DNA of 64,000 nt from Fibrobacterota bacterium (GTDB lineage: Bacteria; Fibrobacterota; Chitinivibrionia; Chitinivibrionales; Chitinispirillaceae). How positions within the stretch are numbered: position 1 is the stretch's first letter; each line of letters begins with the position of its first letter. The translations under genes were made by a program, and so were the position numbers. Of this stretch, positions 1-8,843 are shown in pieces. Location: assembly GCA_023412475.1 (NCBI GenBank), contig JAEYNR010000049.1:1-64000 (forward strand), given 5' to 3'. The notes beneath the pieces were generated by a model. It was not told the DNA's origin, did not search any database, and saw only the letters and a list, made by a program, of their open reading frames with translations.

Positions 1-813
1 CGATCAAAGCCGATAAGGAGCAATGGTTTTCATTTTGAGTTCGCAGATTCCCATTCTTGGTCTGGAGTTTAGGGACGGAGGAACTTTTATAACGTCACTT
101 ATTTTCCTCCGTCCCTAGGGGGCCAAACCTGGCCTAACATTTGATCCTCTTTTCCTTAAAGCCCATTACTTTTCTTCACCTCCAAACATTCGCCCTCTCT
201 GAGATTCAAGTACTCATCTTCCAATGAAAATGCAAAATGCCTGAATCCTATTTTTTTATTGCTCCCTGTGAAGCACAACTGATTATCCAGAAAGGATTGT
301 CGGCAAAAAGTTCTGTTCCAGGAGGAAAAAAGAGTAGATTGCCCAATGTTACTGCAGACAAACCTTTTTATCCCTTGAATTTTTAATTTGGAAATCAATG
401 TTTTCCAAACAGATAGTTCCTTATCAGGGGGCCAATAATTCCGGCTTATTTTCTTTTGAAAAACCCATTAATTTTCCCTTCCATGTCTATCCACTTTTTT
501 CGATTTTAATCTTAAAACACGAAATAAACTCTCTAAATAGTATTGTTACTAAGGTAGCTTTGAAGAAATTTCAAATCACAAAACCTTATTTCTAAACAGG
601 GGATAAGATGTTTCAAGGTTGCTTAAGCTTTTCTATTTGGCCTTATTACCATTTCTTGTTCCTGTTCCTGTTTTGAATTTGTTATTTGTCGAATTTTGTT
701 TTCATCTTTATTCTTTTATCAATGAGTTTTGAGATTTCGCGGCTACCGGCAGAAGTGGCTGAGTAGTTACATAATACCTTGAATTGATCTTAAAAATTAT
801 ACTGGTATGTTAT
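1..813. other. gene-poor stretch at window edge
   Basis: No gene can be supported here. Short open frames of 60-80 codons exist on both strands (about 156-398 and 398-595), but they show no recognisable motif, signal peptide or ribosome binding site. The only clear structures are a perfect 14-bp inverted repeat near the left edge and, just before the hydrolase gene, the sequence CTGAGTAGTTAC at 759-770. The latter equals the right terminal repeat of the MITE-like family described at 5602 and 23154. The AT-rich 130 bp before it is too diverged to align with confidence. A gene ending at the window edge is possible but cannot be identified. Confidence 0.5.
70..117. repeat. REP-like palindrome (14-bp perfect stem)
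   Basis: TAGGGACGGAGGAA at 70-83 is exactly reverse-complemented at 104-117, with a 20-nt loop. The GC-rich stem in an AT-rich gap looks like the GGGACGGAGG-type palindromes that accompany REP-associated tyrosine transposases (RAYTs) in many genomes. No RAYT gene is visible in the window, so the family assignment is inference. There is no T-tract on either side, so it is a poor Rho-independent terminator. Confidence 0.6.
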
Positions 814-1764
814 ATGCTAATTATAGAAATTATGACCAGATTAACCTTGAAACTAATCGGCACCGCGTTCGATTTACTGCTCGCAACTTTACCATATAAT
901 AATAAGAGACCAACCCGGAACCAAAGCTCTCTGAAAAGCCAGATCAAACAATCAGCCACTAATGGGTGGATCTATAAAGAAATAACCTCCCCTTTCAGTG
1001 GATGCACTCACCACTACCTCTATCATCCATGCCCCAAAAATAATGCCCCACCATTTCTTTTCCTTCACGGACTTGTTTTTGATGCCCGTAATTTTATTAA
1101 CCTTCACAAACTATCTGACACCTGGCAACTCATTGCCTACGATTTCCCCGAATCATCTGCCACCTACCGTGGTGATATGAACGATTTCCACTTCTTGATC
1201 GATGATTTTCTGGATACTCTGAAAATTGATACACTGTATCTATGCGGCGTCTCTTTTGGCGGAAGCATCGCAACCCGCTTCACAGCCGCACACTCCAGAA
1301 GAATTAAAACACTGGTATTGGCTTCCTCCTTTGTCATCAACTCTACTACAGGCGATAGAATAAGAAGTCGAGAGCTGGCCCGCTTCCTTTTGAAACACCC
1401 CGATTATAAACTTCACTGGCTTATTCAGAAAATTCTTACACTGGCATTTAAAGGCAAAAACAATCCCCTCTCTTCGCTAAAGAGTATGATCCAGATGAAA
1501 GATATCGACTGGTACCGCCAGGTAATCCGATCAATTACCACCTGTGAGGGCACCGAAGATGCAGTACGAATCAATTGCCCAGTACTTGCCCTCAATGGGG
1601 ATAAAGATCGGCTGGTTTCATTGAGCCACGCCCGCTCAATACCACAATTTATCCCTCATGCCCAGTTTGACATAATAAAAGGAGCAAATCATGCCATGAT
1701 GTACTTTCAAGGAGAATACCTTAGTGAAAAAATCCACACATTCTGCTCAAAATACCTCTATTAA
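814..1764 (+). CDS. alpha/beta-hydrolase fold protein
   Basis: About 316 residues with the complete catalytic set of an alpha/beta hydrolase: an oxyanion-hole region FLHGLVFD, the nucleophile elbow GVSFGGS, an acid in NGDKDRLV and the late histidine in GANHAMMY. The N-terminus has a hydrophobic stretch (LIGTAFDLLLATL), so the protein may be membrane-associated. Substrate is unknown; esterase, lipase or peptidase activities all share this fold. The start is uncertain: an upstream TTG (784) and ATGs at 814 and 832 are in frame and none has a convincing ribosome binding site. I list the first ATG. A terminal-repeat sequence of the dispersed element family ends 43 bp upstream. It is transcribed alone; uvrB follows after 119 bp. 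Confidence 0.8.
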   Translation: MLIIEIMTRLTLKLIGTAFDLLLATLPYNNKRPTRNQSSLKSQIKQSATNGWIYKEITSPFSGCTHHYLYHPCPKNNAPPFLFLHGLVFDARNFINLHKLSDTWQLIAYDFPESSATYRGDMNDFHFLIDDFLDTLKIDTLYLCGVSFGGSIATRFTAAHSRRIKTLVLASSFVINSTTGDRIRSRELARFLLKHPDYKLHWLIQKILTLAFKGKNNPLSSLKSMIQMKDIDWYRQVIRSITTCEGTEDAVRINCPVLALNGDKDRLVSLSHARSIPQFIPHAQFDIIKGANHAMMYFQGEYLSEKIHTFCSKYLY

Positions 1765-1883
1765 TCCAATCCAACATGGCCCGACAACCTTGTACCAGCC
1801 CCCCTGATTTACTTATTTTAAATAGTATGAACTTTTTCTATAACATTTTTGTAATTTAAATACCAACCGTTCGTAATACTTTT

Positions 1884-3893
1884 ATGAATTTTAAATTAAA
1901 ATCAAACTACCAGCCTGACGGCGATCAACCAGAAGCAATCGCGCAACTCACTAATGGCCTCCAAAGCGAAGTAAAAAACCAGGTACTTCTGGGGGTTACC
2001 GGCTCTGGAAAAACATTCACCGTGGCCAACGTCATCCAACATATCCAACTCCCTACCCTGGTCATCTCCCATAACAAAACTCTGGCCGCTCAGCTCTATC
2101 AGGAATTCAAGGAGTTCTTTCCGGAAAACGCAGTGGAATATTTCGTAAGCTTTTACGATTACTATCAACCCGAAGCCTACATCCCCTCCACCGATACTTT
2201 TATCGCTAAAACCTCTATGATAAACGACGAAATCGACCGGCTGCGGCTGAAAGCCACCAGCTCCCTCCTCTCACGCAACGATGTAATCATCGTAGCCAGC
2301 GTCTCCTGCATCTACGGTATCGGCTCCCCCGAAGCCTACCTGGCCTCAAGCATGGTTCTAAAAACCGGACTCTCCATCGATAGACGCAAACTGCTCCTCA
2401 GACTAACTGATATGCAGTATACCAGAAATGACATTTCACTGCAAAGAGCAATGTTCAGGGTTAAAGGGGATATTATCGAAATACAACCAGCTTATGATGA
2501 ACTGGCCCTTAGGATCGAAACTTTCGGTGATCAGATCGAAGCTATCCGAATAATAAACCCCCTCACCGCTAAAGTTTTAAACACTCTGGATGAAGTCACC
2601 ATCTTCCCAGCAAAACATTACATGACTACCGGTGTCACCATGGATCAGGCAGTAAAACAAATAGACAATGAACTAAAAGAACAACTAGAAATGTTCAGAT
2701 CTGAAAACCGTCTGCTCGAAGCTCAACGACTGGAACAACGCACTCTCTATGATATGGAAATGCTCAGGGAAGTAGGATATGTAAACGGGATCGAAAACTA
2801 CTCCCGCATTCTCGATGGCAGACCGGCAGGAAGTAGACCCTATACCCTTATCGATTTCTTTAAAAAACCCTACCTGCTCATTATCGATGAATCACACGTC
2901 TCTATTCCACAGATCCAGGGAATGTACAACGGTGACCTCGCCAGGAAAAAAACGCTGGTCGAACATGGATTCCGTTTACCATGCGCTCTCGATAACAGAC
3001 CACTGAGATTCAATGAATTCGAAAATCTAATCGACTCAGTCATCTACGTCTCAGCTACACCAGGAGATTACGAACTACGAAAAAGTGAAGGACTGTTTGT
3101 AGAACAGATCATCCGCCCCACCCACCTGGTAGATCCTCCTATCGAAATCAAACCAGCTATAAATCAGATCGATGACCTCATCGAACAACTCAGAATAACC
3201 GTCGAACAAAAACAAAGAGCCTTGGTTACTACTCTGACCAAAAAAATGGCCGAAGACCTCACCGAATATCTGGAATCACTGGACTTCAAAGTCCGCTATC
3301 TACACTCAGAAATCGATACACTGGAACGTACCGACATCCTAAGAGACCTCCGACTAGGATCCTTTGATATCCTCATTGGCATAAACCTCCTCAGAGAAGG
3401 ACTGGATCTGCCCGAAGTAGCACTGGTAACCATTCTGGATGCCGATAAAGAAGGATTCCTCAGATCCGTGCGCTCAATCGTTCAGATCGCCGGAAGAGCC
3501 GCACGAAATATTAATGGAAGAATCATTCTCTACGCAGATAAGATCACCGATTCAATCAAAAAAGCTATCAATGAAAGCAGCCGCAGAAGAAACAAACAAC
3601 TCGCCTATAACAAGGAACATGGCACCACTCCCAAAAGCGTTCAAAGAAAAATCGAAGAAAAACTCACTCTCTACCAGGAAAGCCCCACACCTGAACAAAT
3701 CCTCTCTGCTGCAGAACCAGCAACATCCTATTCTTCTTCCACAAAAACTATCCGTAAATCAAAATCGAAAAAATCCAATGAATCTGAACTTAAACAATTG
3801 GAAAAAGAGATGATGAATGCTGCAAAAAATCTTGATTTTGAAAAGGCCGCACGTCTAAGAGATTTGATCGCCACCAAAAAAAGCCAGAAATAA
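1884..3893 (+). CDS. uvrB: excinuclease ABC subunit UvrB
   Basis: UvrB is the damage-verifying helicase-like subunit of nucleotide excision repair. It loads onto DNA with UvrA and recruits UvrC for dual incision. The 669-residue length is normal. Visible features are Walker A GVTGSGKT near residue 40, the beta-hairpin region YYQPEAYIPSTDTFI, the DESH Walker B motif, helicase motifs V/VI (GINLLREGLDLPEV and QIAGRAARN), and the C-terminal UVR domain (LEKEMMNAAKNLDFEKAARLRD) that binds UvrC. The ATG start matches the family start (NFKLKSNYQPDGDQPEAI) although no Shine-Dalgarno precedes it. I saw no clear LexA operator upstream. uvrA and uvrC are not in the window. Confidence 0.98.
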   Translation: MNFKLKSNYQPDGDQPEAIAQLTNGLQSEVKNQVLLGVTGSGKTFTVANVIQHIQLPTLVISHNKTLAAQLYQEFKEFFPENAVEYFVSFYDYYQPEAYIPSTDTFIAKTSMINDEIDRLRLKATSSLLSRNDVIIVASVSCIYGIGSPEAYLASSMVLKTGLSIDRRKLLLRLTDMQYTRNDISLQRAMFRVKGDIIEIQPAYDELALRIETFGDQIEAIRIINPLTAKVLNTLDEVTIFPAKHYMTTGVTMDQAVKQIDNELKEQLEMFRSENRLLEAQRLEQRTLYDMEMLREVGYVNGIENYSRILDGRPAGSRPYTLIDFFKKPYLLIIDESHVSIPQIQGMYNGDLARKKTLVEHGFRLPCALDNRPLRFNEFENLIDSVIYVSATPGDYELRKSEGLFVEQIIRPTHLVDPPIEIKPAINQIDDLIEQLRITVEQKQRALVTTLTKKMAEDLTEYLESLDFKVRYLHSEIDTLERTDILRDLRLGSFDILIGINLLREGLDLPEVALVTILDADKEGFLRSVRSIVQIAGRAARNINGRIILYADKITDSIKKAINESSRRRNKQLAYNKEHGTTPKSVQRKIEEKLTLYQESPTPEQILSAAEPATSYSSSTKTIRKSKSKKSNESELKQLEKEMMNAAKNLDFEKAARLRDLIATKKSQK

Positions 3894-4064
3894 ACACCTG
3901 CCCACTTTTTATTATTCCGGAAATTAATTATTACCTATTCTATAATCAGGACGATTAATTGACGATAAGATGCACTGTCACCTTGAGAAGACTGAGGTCT
4001 GGAAAACGCAGGCATATCCACTAGTTCGTGTTCCTGCTCTTATTTCGTTTTTCTAATTTCGTGC

Positions 4065-4772
4065 TTATTCTTTGTTTATTAATCGAATAAACACATCCTC
4101 CAGCGTCTCCCCTTCATGCAGCAGATTGGGAATTTCATCCTTTACAAGCAAACTTCCCTTGTCCATAATCGCTGCAGTGTCACAGATTCGCTCCACTTCT
4201 GATAAAATATGCGAATTAAGAAAAAGAGTGATTCCCTGCCCCCTCAAACTCTCCAATATCATCCTGAACTCACGTATCCCAATAGGATCAAGCCCGTTCG
4301 TTGGCTCATCAAGTATCAGTATCTGCGGCGTAACTATAAGCGAAGCTGCCAAACCAATTCTTTGCATCATTCCTTTAGAATATGTTCCACAACGACTCCT
4401 CTGGCGACTCTTCATTCCAACAGTCTCTAATACCCGGTCAATCGCTATCTCTGCCTCTTTTCCAATGAGATCGCTCAGTCTGGCATGCCTTTGCAAATAA
4501 TCCCTGCCGGAAAGATATAAAGGTAAATTGATATTCTCCGGAAGATAACCTATCCCCTTACGTGCTGCAGGCAACCTGCTGGATATACCTTTTATTAGCG
4601 CTTCTCCCGAATCTGCCCTCGTGAAATCCAGCAATATACGGATAATGGTGGTCTTTCCTGCGCCATTTGGGCCCAGTAGGGCAAAAAAATCTCCTGCAGA
4701 GATTTCAAAAGAAACATTATCCAGCACAGTCAATGTACTGTATCGCTTTTTTATGGATCGAAGCTGAATCAA
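4065..4772 (-). CDS. ABC transporter ATP-binding protein (ABC-2 type)
   Basis: About 235 residues with Walker A GPNGAGKTT, signature TYSKGMMQRIG, Walker B ILILDEPT and an H-loop NSHILSEVERI: a complete ATPase of the drug/polysaccharide/gliding ABC-2 class (CcmA/NatA-like). It would energise a membrane permease, but no permease gene is adjacent. Start choice: a TTG at 4770-4772 is preceded at 7 nt by AAGGAG (4780-4785), and it gives the family-typical N-terminus (M)IQLRSIKKRYS. The longer frame starting at 4811 or 4802 would overlap or abut the upstream HAD gene and adds a non-homologous tail. The gene lies 31 bp after the HAD phosphatase on the same strand and is probably co-transcribed with it. 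Confidence 0.9.
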   Translation of the reverse strand: MIQLRSIKKRYSTLTVLDNVSFEISAGDFFALLGPNGAGKTTIIRILLDFTRADSGEALIKGISSRLPAARKGIGYLPENINLPLYLSGRDYLQRHARLSDLIGKEAEIAIDRVLETVGMKSRQRSRCGTYSKGMMQRIGLAASLIVTPQILILDEPTNGLDPIGIREFRMILESLRGQGITLFLNSHILSEVERICDTAAIMDKGSLLVKDEIPNLLHEGETLEDVFIRLINKE

Positions 4773-4803
4773 TTCAATACTCCTTATCTTACTAATAAAC
4801 ATC

Positions 4804-5484
4804 TCAAGCAATGCATAAATCCCTCATATCATTTAGATAATAGGTGGGTGGGATTCTTAAGGTATCAGGCTCATTAAGGCTCCATCTGACAAACGCTGTA
4901 GCCGTTCCCGCCGAATGCCCGCACTCTATATCAAAGGTAGAATCCCCGATAAAAAGAGACTCTTCTGGCTCACAATGCAATAACTCCAACGCCTTAAATG
5001 CAGGCTGAGGATCCGGTTTGTGTCGCAAAGTCAATTCCGGAGTAATAAAATGTTCAAAAAAACTGATTATCCCGGTTTCTTTTAGATAAACATCAAGAGT
5101 TGGCCTCATTCGCGATGTCACCACCACACAGCGCTTACCCCGTTCAGTCAAATACTTCAAACTCTCATGCACCCCATTAAAGAGCTTAAGATATTTTTTA
5201 TATGCGGATACCTGATAATCCATATGAACCTCCCTCAGATACCCGAACCGCTCTTCTGTAAGAGGACCAAAATGGATCTCCATCTGATCACGTAGAGTCA
5301 TGCCAATAGAACTTAAGACGCTCTCCTTATTGAGCTCAGTAATGCCGGCTACTCTTGCTGTGTTAAAATAACACTGACAAATAAGCTCTGTCGTATCAAA
5401 AAGTGTACCATCAGCATCAAAAAGGTAACATGAATATGTTTTCAAATCCCCCCGCTCCCTGAAATATTCACCCGAATTTGCCAT
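4804..5484 (-). CDS. HAD-superfamily hydrolase, phosphoglycolate phosphatase-like
   Basis: A 226-residue HAD phosphatase. Motif I is FDADGTLFDT (nucleophile Asp), motif II VVTSRMR, motif III the lysine in LRHKPDP, and motif IV GDSTFDIECG. The helical cap between motifs I and II is of the Gph/PpaX type, which removes phosphate from phosphoglycolate or similar small metabolites. The true substrate cannot be read from sequence. The ATG at 5484 has no ribosome binding site. An in-frame TTG at about 5445, preceded by a G-rich AGGGAGCGGGGGG tract, would give the tighter start (M)KTYSCYLFDADG and is a credible alternative. The ABC ATPase follows directly on the same strand. Confidence 0.85.
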   Translation of the reverse strand: MANSGEYFRERGDLKTYSCYLFDADGTLFDTTELICQCYFNTARVAGITELNKESVLSSIGMTLRDQMEIHFGPLTEERFGYLREVHMDYQVSAYKKYLKLFNGVHESLKYLTERGKRCVVVTSRMRPTLDVYLKETGIISFFEHFITPELTLRHKPDPQPAFKALELLHCEPEESLFIGDSTFDIECGHSAGTATAFVRWSLNEPDTLRIPPTYYLNDMRDLCIA

Positions 5485-5869
5485 GGTGAAAAGTAAAAAG
5501 AAAAATAGTTTAAACCTCTAAAAAATTCCATCACCGAGGTCTACCTGAGTGATAACTCAGAAATTATTTTCATAAACTAAAACTTATTGGACTGTTTTTT
5601 TATAACTACTCAGCTCTTGAAACAAATATCTTGTAAAAAATCAGAAACAATGAGAATAGAATATCTAATCAGATAAGCCCTAAAGAAAAAAGGGTTTTTC
5701 ATTCAGATTCTTCGTTTAGATATTGTTTTGGTATTGTATAGTTCCTATTTTTTCCGATTTGATATTATTATGTTATTTGTTTGCTACTCAGATTACCGGA
5801 GTAGTTACGTTTTTTACTTAAAACATACCCTGCGAAGAGGCACCTCTTACTAACAACAGAGAAAATGAA
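5485..5869. other. intergenic gap, mostly a MITE-like element
   Basis: This 385-bp gap between the divergent HAD and hisH genes is mostly filled by the 207-bp element described at 5602-5808. The remaining 117 bp next to the HAD gene and 61 bp next to hisH must hold both promoters. I see no clear operator or terminator. Confidence 0.6.
5602..5808 (+). repeat. MITE-like element, copy A (207 bp)
   Basis: Non-coding AT-rich element bounded by imperfect terminal inverted repeats: ATAACTACTCAG at the left end (5602-5613) and CGGAGTAGTTAC at the right end (5797-5808). The immediately flanking 8-mers, GTTTTTTT and GTTTTTTA, match at 7 of 8 positions, like a target-site duplication. The right end also folds on itself (CTACTC...GAGTAG). 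The left 36 bp match copy B at 23154 at about 35 of 36 positions, and a 23-bp internal block (TAGAATATCTAATCAGATAA plus GCC) is identical. It ends 61 bp upstream of hisH. No open frame is present. Confidence 0.8.
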
Positions 5870-6493
5870 ATGATCACTATAGTTGATTACGAAGCTGGAA
5901 ATATAACTTCGGTTAAACGAGCTCTGGATTATCTTGGCATCCCTTCTAAAATCTCCCTATATCCAAAAGATATTATTAATGCAAAAAGAGTGATATTCCC
6001 AGGAGTAGGTCATGCAGCTTCAGCAATGAAAATTCTACAGCAAAGAGGATTGGATACCGCATTAAAACAGGCATTTTCTAAGGGCATACCCATTTTGGGT
6101 ATTTGTCTGGGCACCCAGATCATCCTTTCTCATTCCGAAGAAGGTAATACCAGATGTCTGGGACTGGTAGAAGGTGAATGCCAAAAATTCAGCTTTAACA
6201 ATAAATCCTTAAAAATTCCTCATATTGGATGGAACTCTATCCTTACGCAAAAACCTCACCCGGTCCTTGATAGTTTAAAGCCAGATGATGAGTTTTATTT
6301 TGTGCACTCATACTATCCCAAACCTTCTGATGTGGACTCCATTATCGCAGTATGTGAATACGGGATCTCTTTCTGTGCTGTTATTGCAAAGGCGAATCTG
6401 ATCGCAACCCAGTTTCACCCCGAAAAAAGTGGACCTGCTGGTTTGAAAATATTATCTGGTTTTTCTCAATGGAACGGAACGTATGCTAAGTAA
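5870..6493 (+). CDS. hisH: imidazole glycerol phosphate synthase, glutaminase subunit HisH
   Basis: HisH hydrolyses glutamine and passes ammonia to HisF, which makes imidazole glycerol phosphate (histidine) and AICAR (purines). The 207-residue protein carries the class I amidotransferase triad: Cys in GICLGTQ, and His and Glu in FHPEKSG. It also has the family N-terminus IVDYEAGNITSV and the GVGHAASAM loop. The start follows an A-rich tract without a strong Shine-Dalgarno but fits the family. It overlaps hisF by 11 bp, which implies translational coupling. No other his genes flank the pair, so it is a split-off part of the pathway. Confidence 0.95.
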   Translation: MITIVDYEAGNITSVKRALDYLGIPSKISLYPKDIINAKRVIFPGVGHAASAMKILQQRGLDTALKQAFSKGIPILGICLGTQIILSHSEEGNTRCLGLVEGECQKFSFNNKSLKIPHIGWNSILTQKPHPVLDSLKPDDEFYFVHSYYPKPSDVDSIIAVCEYGISFCAVIAKANLIATQFHPEKSGPAGLKILSGFSQWNGTYAK

Positions 6494-7268
6494 AAGAATT
6501 ATTTCCTGCCTGGATGTCCGCAATGGCAGGCTGGCTAAAAGTGTAAAATTTATAAACACTAAAGAGATCGGTGACCCCATAGCAACTGCTCGGAAATACT
6601 ACGATGATGGCATAGATGAACTGGTTTTCTACGACATTACCGCATCCAGTGACAACCGTAATATAATGATAGACGTGGTCAGTGAAGTGGCCTCCAGAAT
6701 TTTTATTCCTTTCTCTGTTGGTGGGGGCTTGCGCACTGTGCAAGACTGTACACAGGTTCGGCTGGCTGGCGCAGAAAAAATCAACCTTAACACTTCTGCT
6801 GTCAACAATCCTGCTCTGATCACCGAAGCCTCTGAAGCTTTAGGAACTCAGGCAGTAGTACTGTCCATGGATGTTCTTGCTGTTCCCCTCTCAGAAAACA
6901 TCCCCTCTGGCTATGAAATCGTTACACATGGTGGACGCACAAAAACTGGCATAGATGCTTTGAAATGGGCTAAAACAGGCGAGAACATAGGAGCCGGTGA
7001 ACTGGTCGTCAACTCAATCGATGCAGATGGCACAAAAAACGGCTATGAAATTAACCTTACCCGTATGATTGCCGACGCAGTCTCAATACCAGTCATTGCC
7101 TCTGGTGGTGGTGGCAAACCCGAACACCTGTATGAAGTTCTGACCCAGGGACATGCTGATGCTGCCCTGATTGCATCAATGCTTCACTATGGGGAATACA
7201 CTATAAAGCAGATCAAAGATTATCTTAAAAAACGAGGTATTAAAATCCGTTCAACAAGTCCAAATTGA
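6483..7268 (+). CDS. hisF: imidazole glycerol phosphate synthase, cyclase subunit HisF
   Basis: A 261-residue (beta/alpha)8 barrel cyclase, the partner of HisH. The catalytic aspartates are visible in CLDV near residue 10 and in the SMDV strand near residue 130. Phosphate-binding loops FSVGGG and IASGGGGKPEH and the conserved ITASSD and THGGR segments are intact. The match to true histidine HisF, including the full-length C-terminus ending in KKRGIKIR, argues against a role limited to surface-sugar amidation, for which HisH/HisF paralogues are known. The start at 6483 overlaps the end of hisH. Confidence 0.95.
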   Translation: MLSKRIISCLDVRNGRLAKSVKFINTKEIGDPIATARKYYDDGIDELVFYDITASSDNRNIMIDVVSEVASRIFIPFSVGGGLRTVQDCTQVRLAGAEKINLNTSAVNNPALITEASEALGTQAVVLSMDVLAVPLSENIPSGYEIVTHGGRTKTGIDALKWAKTGENIGAGELVVNSIDADGTKNGYEINLTRMIADAVSIPVIASGGGGKPEHLYEVLTQGHADAALIASMLHYGEYTIKQIKDYLKKRGIKIRSTSPN

Positions 7269-7624
7269 AATACTTCAAATACCTTGAAACATTCTTGTCT
7301 CCTGCTTAGGATTTAAGTATTGTGATTTGGAATTTCCTTCTGTTTGGATATTATTAGGTTCGTAGTTTATAGTTTTTTTTCCGATTAGATAACTGAGCAA
7401 CATTTAATTGCCGATATATTAGGTTCTTTTTTTTCTGATTAGAAATTATTCTATATTTTTTTAATCATTTAGAGAGCCGAGTAGTTACAACAATCCTTAA
7501 AAAAAACAGAGGGACCTCAGCCAATCCCTCCTCTTCTCCCAACCCATTCACTTTAAAGTTGCACCTCTCCTCCCTGAACTGTAAAATTAGCTAAAATTAC
7601 ATTATCTCTTTTAATATTAATAAC
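7269..7624. other. intergenic gap with a degenerate element copy
   Basis: This 356-bp AT-rich gap between hisF and the glycosyltransferase gene holds a partial copy of the MITE-like family (7338-7488). The following 136 bp up to the glycosyltransferase show no recognisable operator, riboswitch or terminator. Confidence 0.5.
7338..7488 (+). repeat. MITE-like element, degenerate copy C
   Basis: Aligns with the right two-thirds of copy A: TTCTGTTTGGATATTATTAG parallels the TTCGTTTAGATATTG block, then the TTTTTTCCGATT(A/T)GATA block follows. It ends in CCGAGTAGTTAC (7477-7488), one mismatch from the consensus right terminus. No left terminal repeat is found, so the copy is truncated or decayed. 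Confidence 0.6.
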
Positions 7625-8827
7625 ATGCATATAGCCATAGTCAACTCAGAATACCCATCGCCATCCGGTTCCGATCAGGGGGGAATCGCCTCCTATTCTT
7701 ATACTCTAGCCAATACCCTGGCCAGCCAGGGACATAAAATTGAAATGCTTCTGAGAGAGGGAACCAACTCAGAAATACTTCATGATTCTGTGGCAATTCA
7801 CTATTATAAATCTAAAACACCCCGGAGATTAATTCGCCTTCTGAGATCTCAAAATGACGGTGTTACAAATTGGGAAATGGGATGTTCCCTATATGTCTGT
7901 GACTTACTATTGAAAATACATCATGAAGACCATATTGACATAGTCGAATTTCCGGACTACGGCGGACTTGCATTTGCATGCAAACCCTCTCTTCCCTTCC
8001 CAGTAGTGATTAACTTCCACATGCCTTCTGAAATCGTCGATAAAATTAATTTGACCGAATTCAAAAGACCCCGAAAATCATTCCACAAATTTGAAAGGAA
8101 GGCCATCGCTAATGCTCAAGGCTTCCGATGCCCCAGTATGGCACTCAAGTCTGAAATATGTAAGCTTTATGCACTGCGTCCATCTGATATTTTTATCATT
8201 CGTAATCCTGTCTCAACATTACATTTTGATCATATAAATAAAAAAATTAAAGAAAACCGCTTCGATTTACTTTTTACAGGCAGACTGGAACGCAGAAAAG
8301 GTGCTGAAGTGCTGATAAAAGCGCTTCCTTCAATACTGCAACTGGATAACTGCATCCATTTCACACTTGCCGGAAACTCAGAACCCGGTGGAATACGCTG
8401 CTATCGTGAAACGCTGGAGAGATCTCTTACCACCGAGCAACGTGCCAGAGTTTGTCTCTCAGGCCCACTGAAACGTGAAGATCTGCCAGCCCTGTACTGC
8501 CGCTCTTCAGTGTTTCTTTTTCCATCCATATTTGAAAATGCCCCTTATTCACTTTTGGAAGCAATGGCCGCCCACTTACCAGTTCTTGCCAGCAATAGCA
8601 GTGGAATAAATGAAATAATCAGGCATAATGAAAGCGGTTTGCTTTTCAAGCCGCAAGATCCGGAAGACCTCATCGAAAAGGTCAAATATGCATTAACCAA
8701 TTATCAGCACTGCTGCACTATGGCACAAAACGCTTATGAATATTTAAAGCAGCACCATGATCCTCAAAAAATCGGCGCTCAAACTTTGGAATTTTATCAA
8801 AAGGTAATCGCAGGTCACAGCCATTAG
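7625..8827 (+). CDS. glycosyltransferase family 4
   Basis: A 400-residue GT-B glycosyltransferase. The N-terminal acceptor-binding domain starts with NSEYPSPSGSDQGGIASY, a glycine-rich loop typical of GT4. The C-terminal half has the nucleotide-sugar site: LLFTGRLERRKGAEVL, then PSIFENAPYSLLEAMAAHLP with the family's EX7E pair. It probably adds a hexose to a lipid-linked surface polysaccharide in the cytoplasm. The flippase gene follows after 16 bp and a second membrane protein lies further downstream, so this reads as an envelope-glycan block. There is no Shine-Dalgarno; the ATG start fits the fold. Confidence 0.92.
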   Translation: MHIAIVNSEYPSPSGSDQGGIASYSYTLANTLASQGHKIEMLLREGTNSEILHDSVAIHYYKSKTPRRLIRLLRSQNDGVTNWEMGCSLYVCDLLLKIHHEDHIDIVEFPDYGGLAFACKPSLPFPVVINFHMPSEIVDKINLTEFKRPRKSFHKFERKAIANAQGFRCPSMALKSEICKLYALRPSDIFIIRNPVSTLHFDHINKKIKENRFDLLFTGRLERRKGAEVLIKALPSILQLDNCIHFTLAGNSEPGGIRCYRETLERSLTTEQRARVCLSGPLKREDLPALYCRSSVFLFPSIFENAPYSLLEAMAAHLPVLASNSSGINEIIRHNESGLLFKPQDPEDLIEKVKYALTNYQHCCTMAQNAYEYLKQHHDPQKIGAQTLEFYQKVIAGHSH

Positions 8828-8843
8828 TAAAACGGAGATCAGA

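Noticed and set aside
156..595. Two small open frames (80 and 65 codons) in the first gap
   Set aside because: No motif, ribosome site or signal; composition matches AT-rich non-coding DNA.
1850..1883. LexA box upstream of uvrB
   Set aside because: CGAACGGTTGG on the minus strand recalls GAAC-N4-GTTC but lacks the spacer and symmetry.
5680..5705. Terminator-like CCCT...AGGGTTTTT hairpin inside copy A
   Set aside because: Only 4 pairs with an A-rich loop, and the corresponding bases in copy B do not pair, so it is not conserved.
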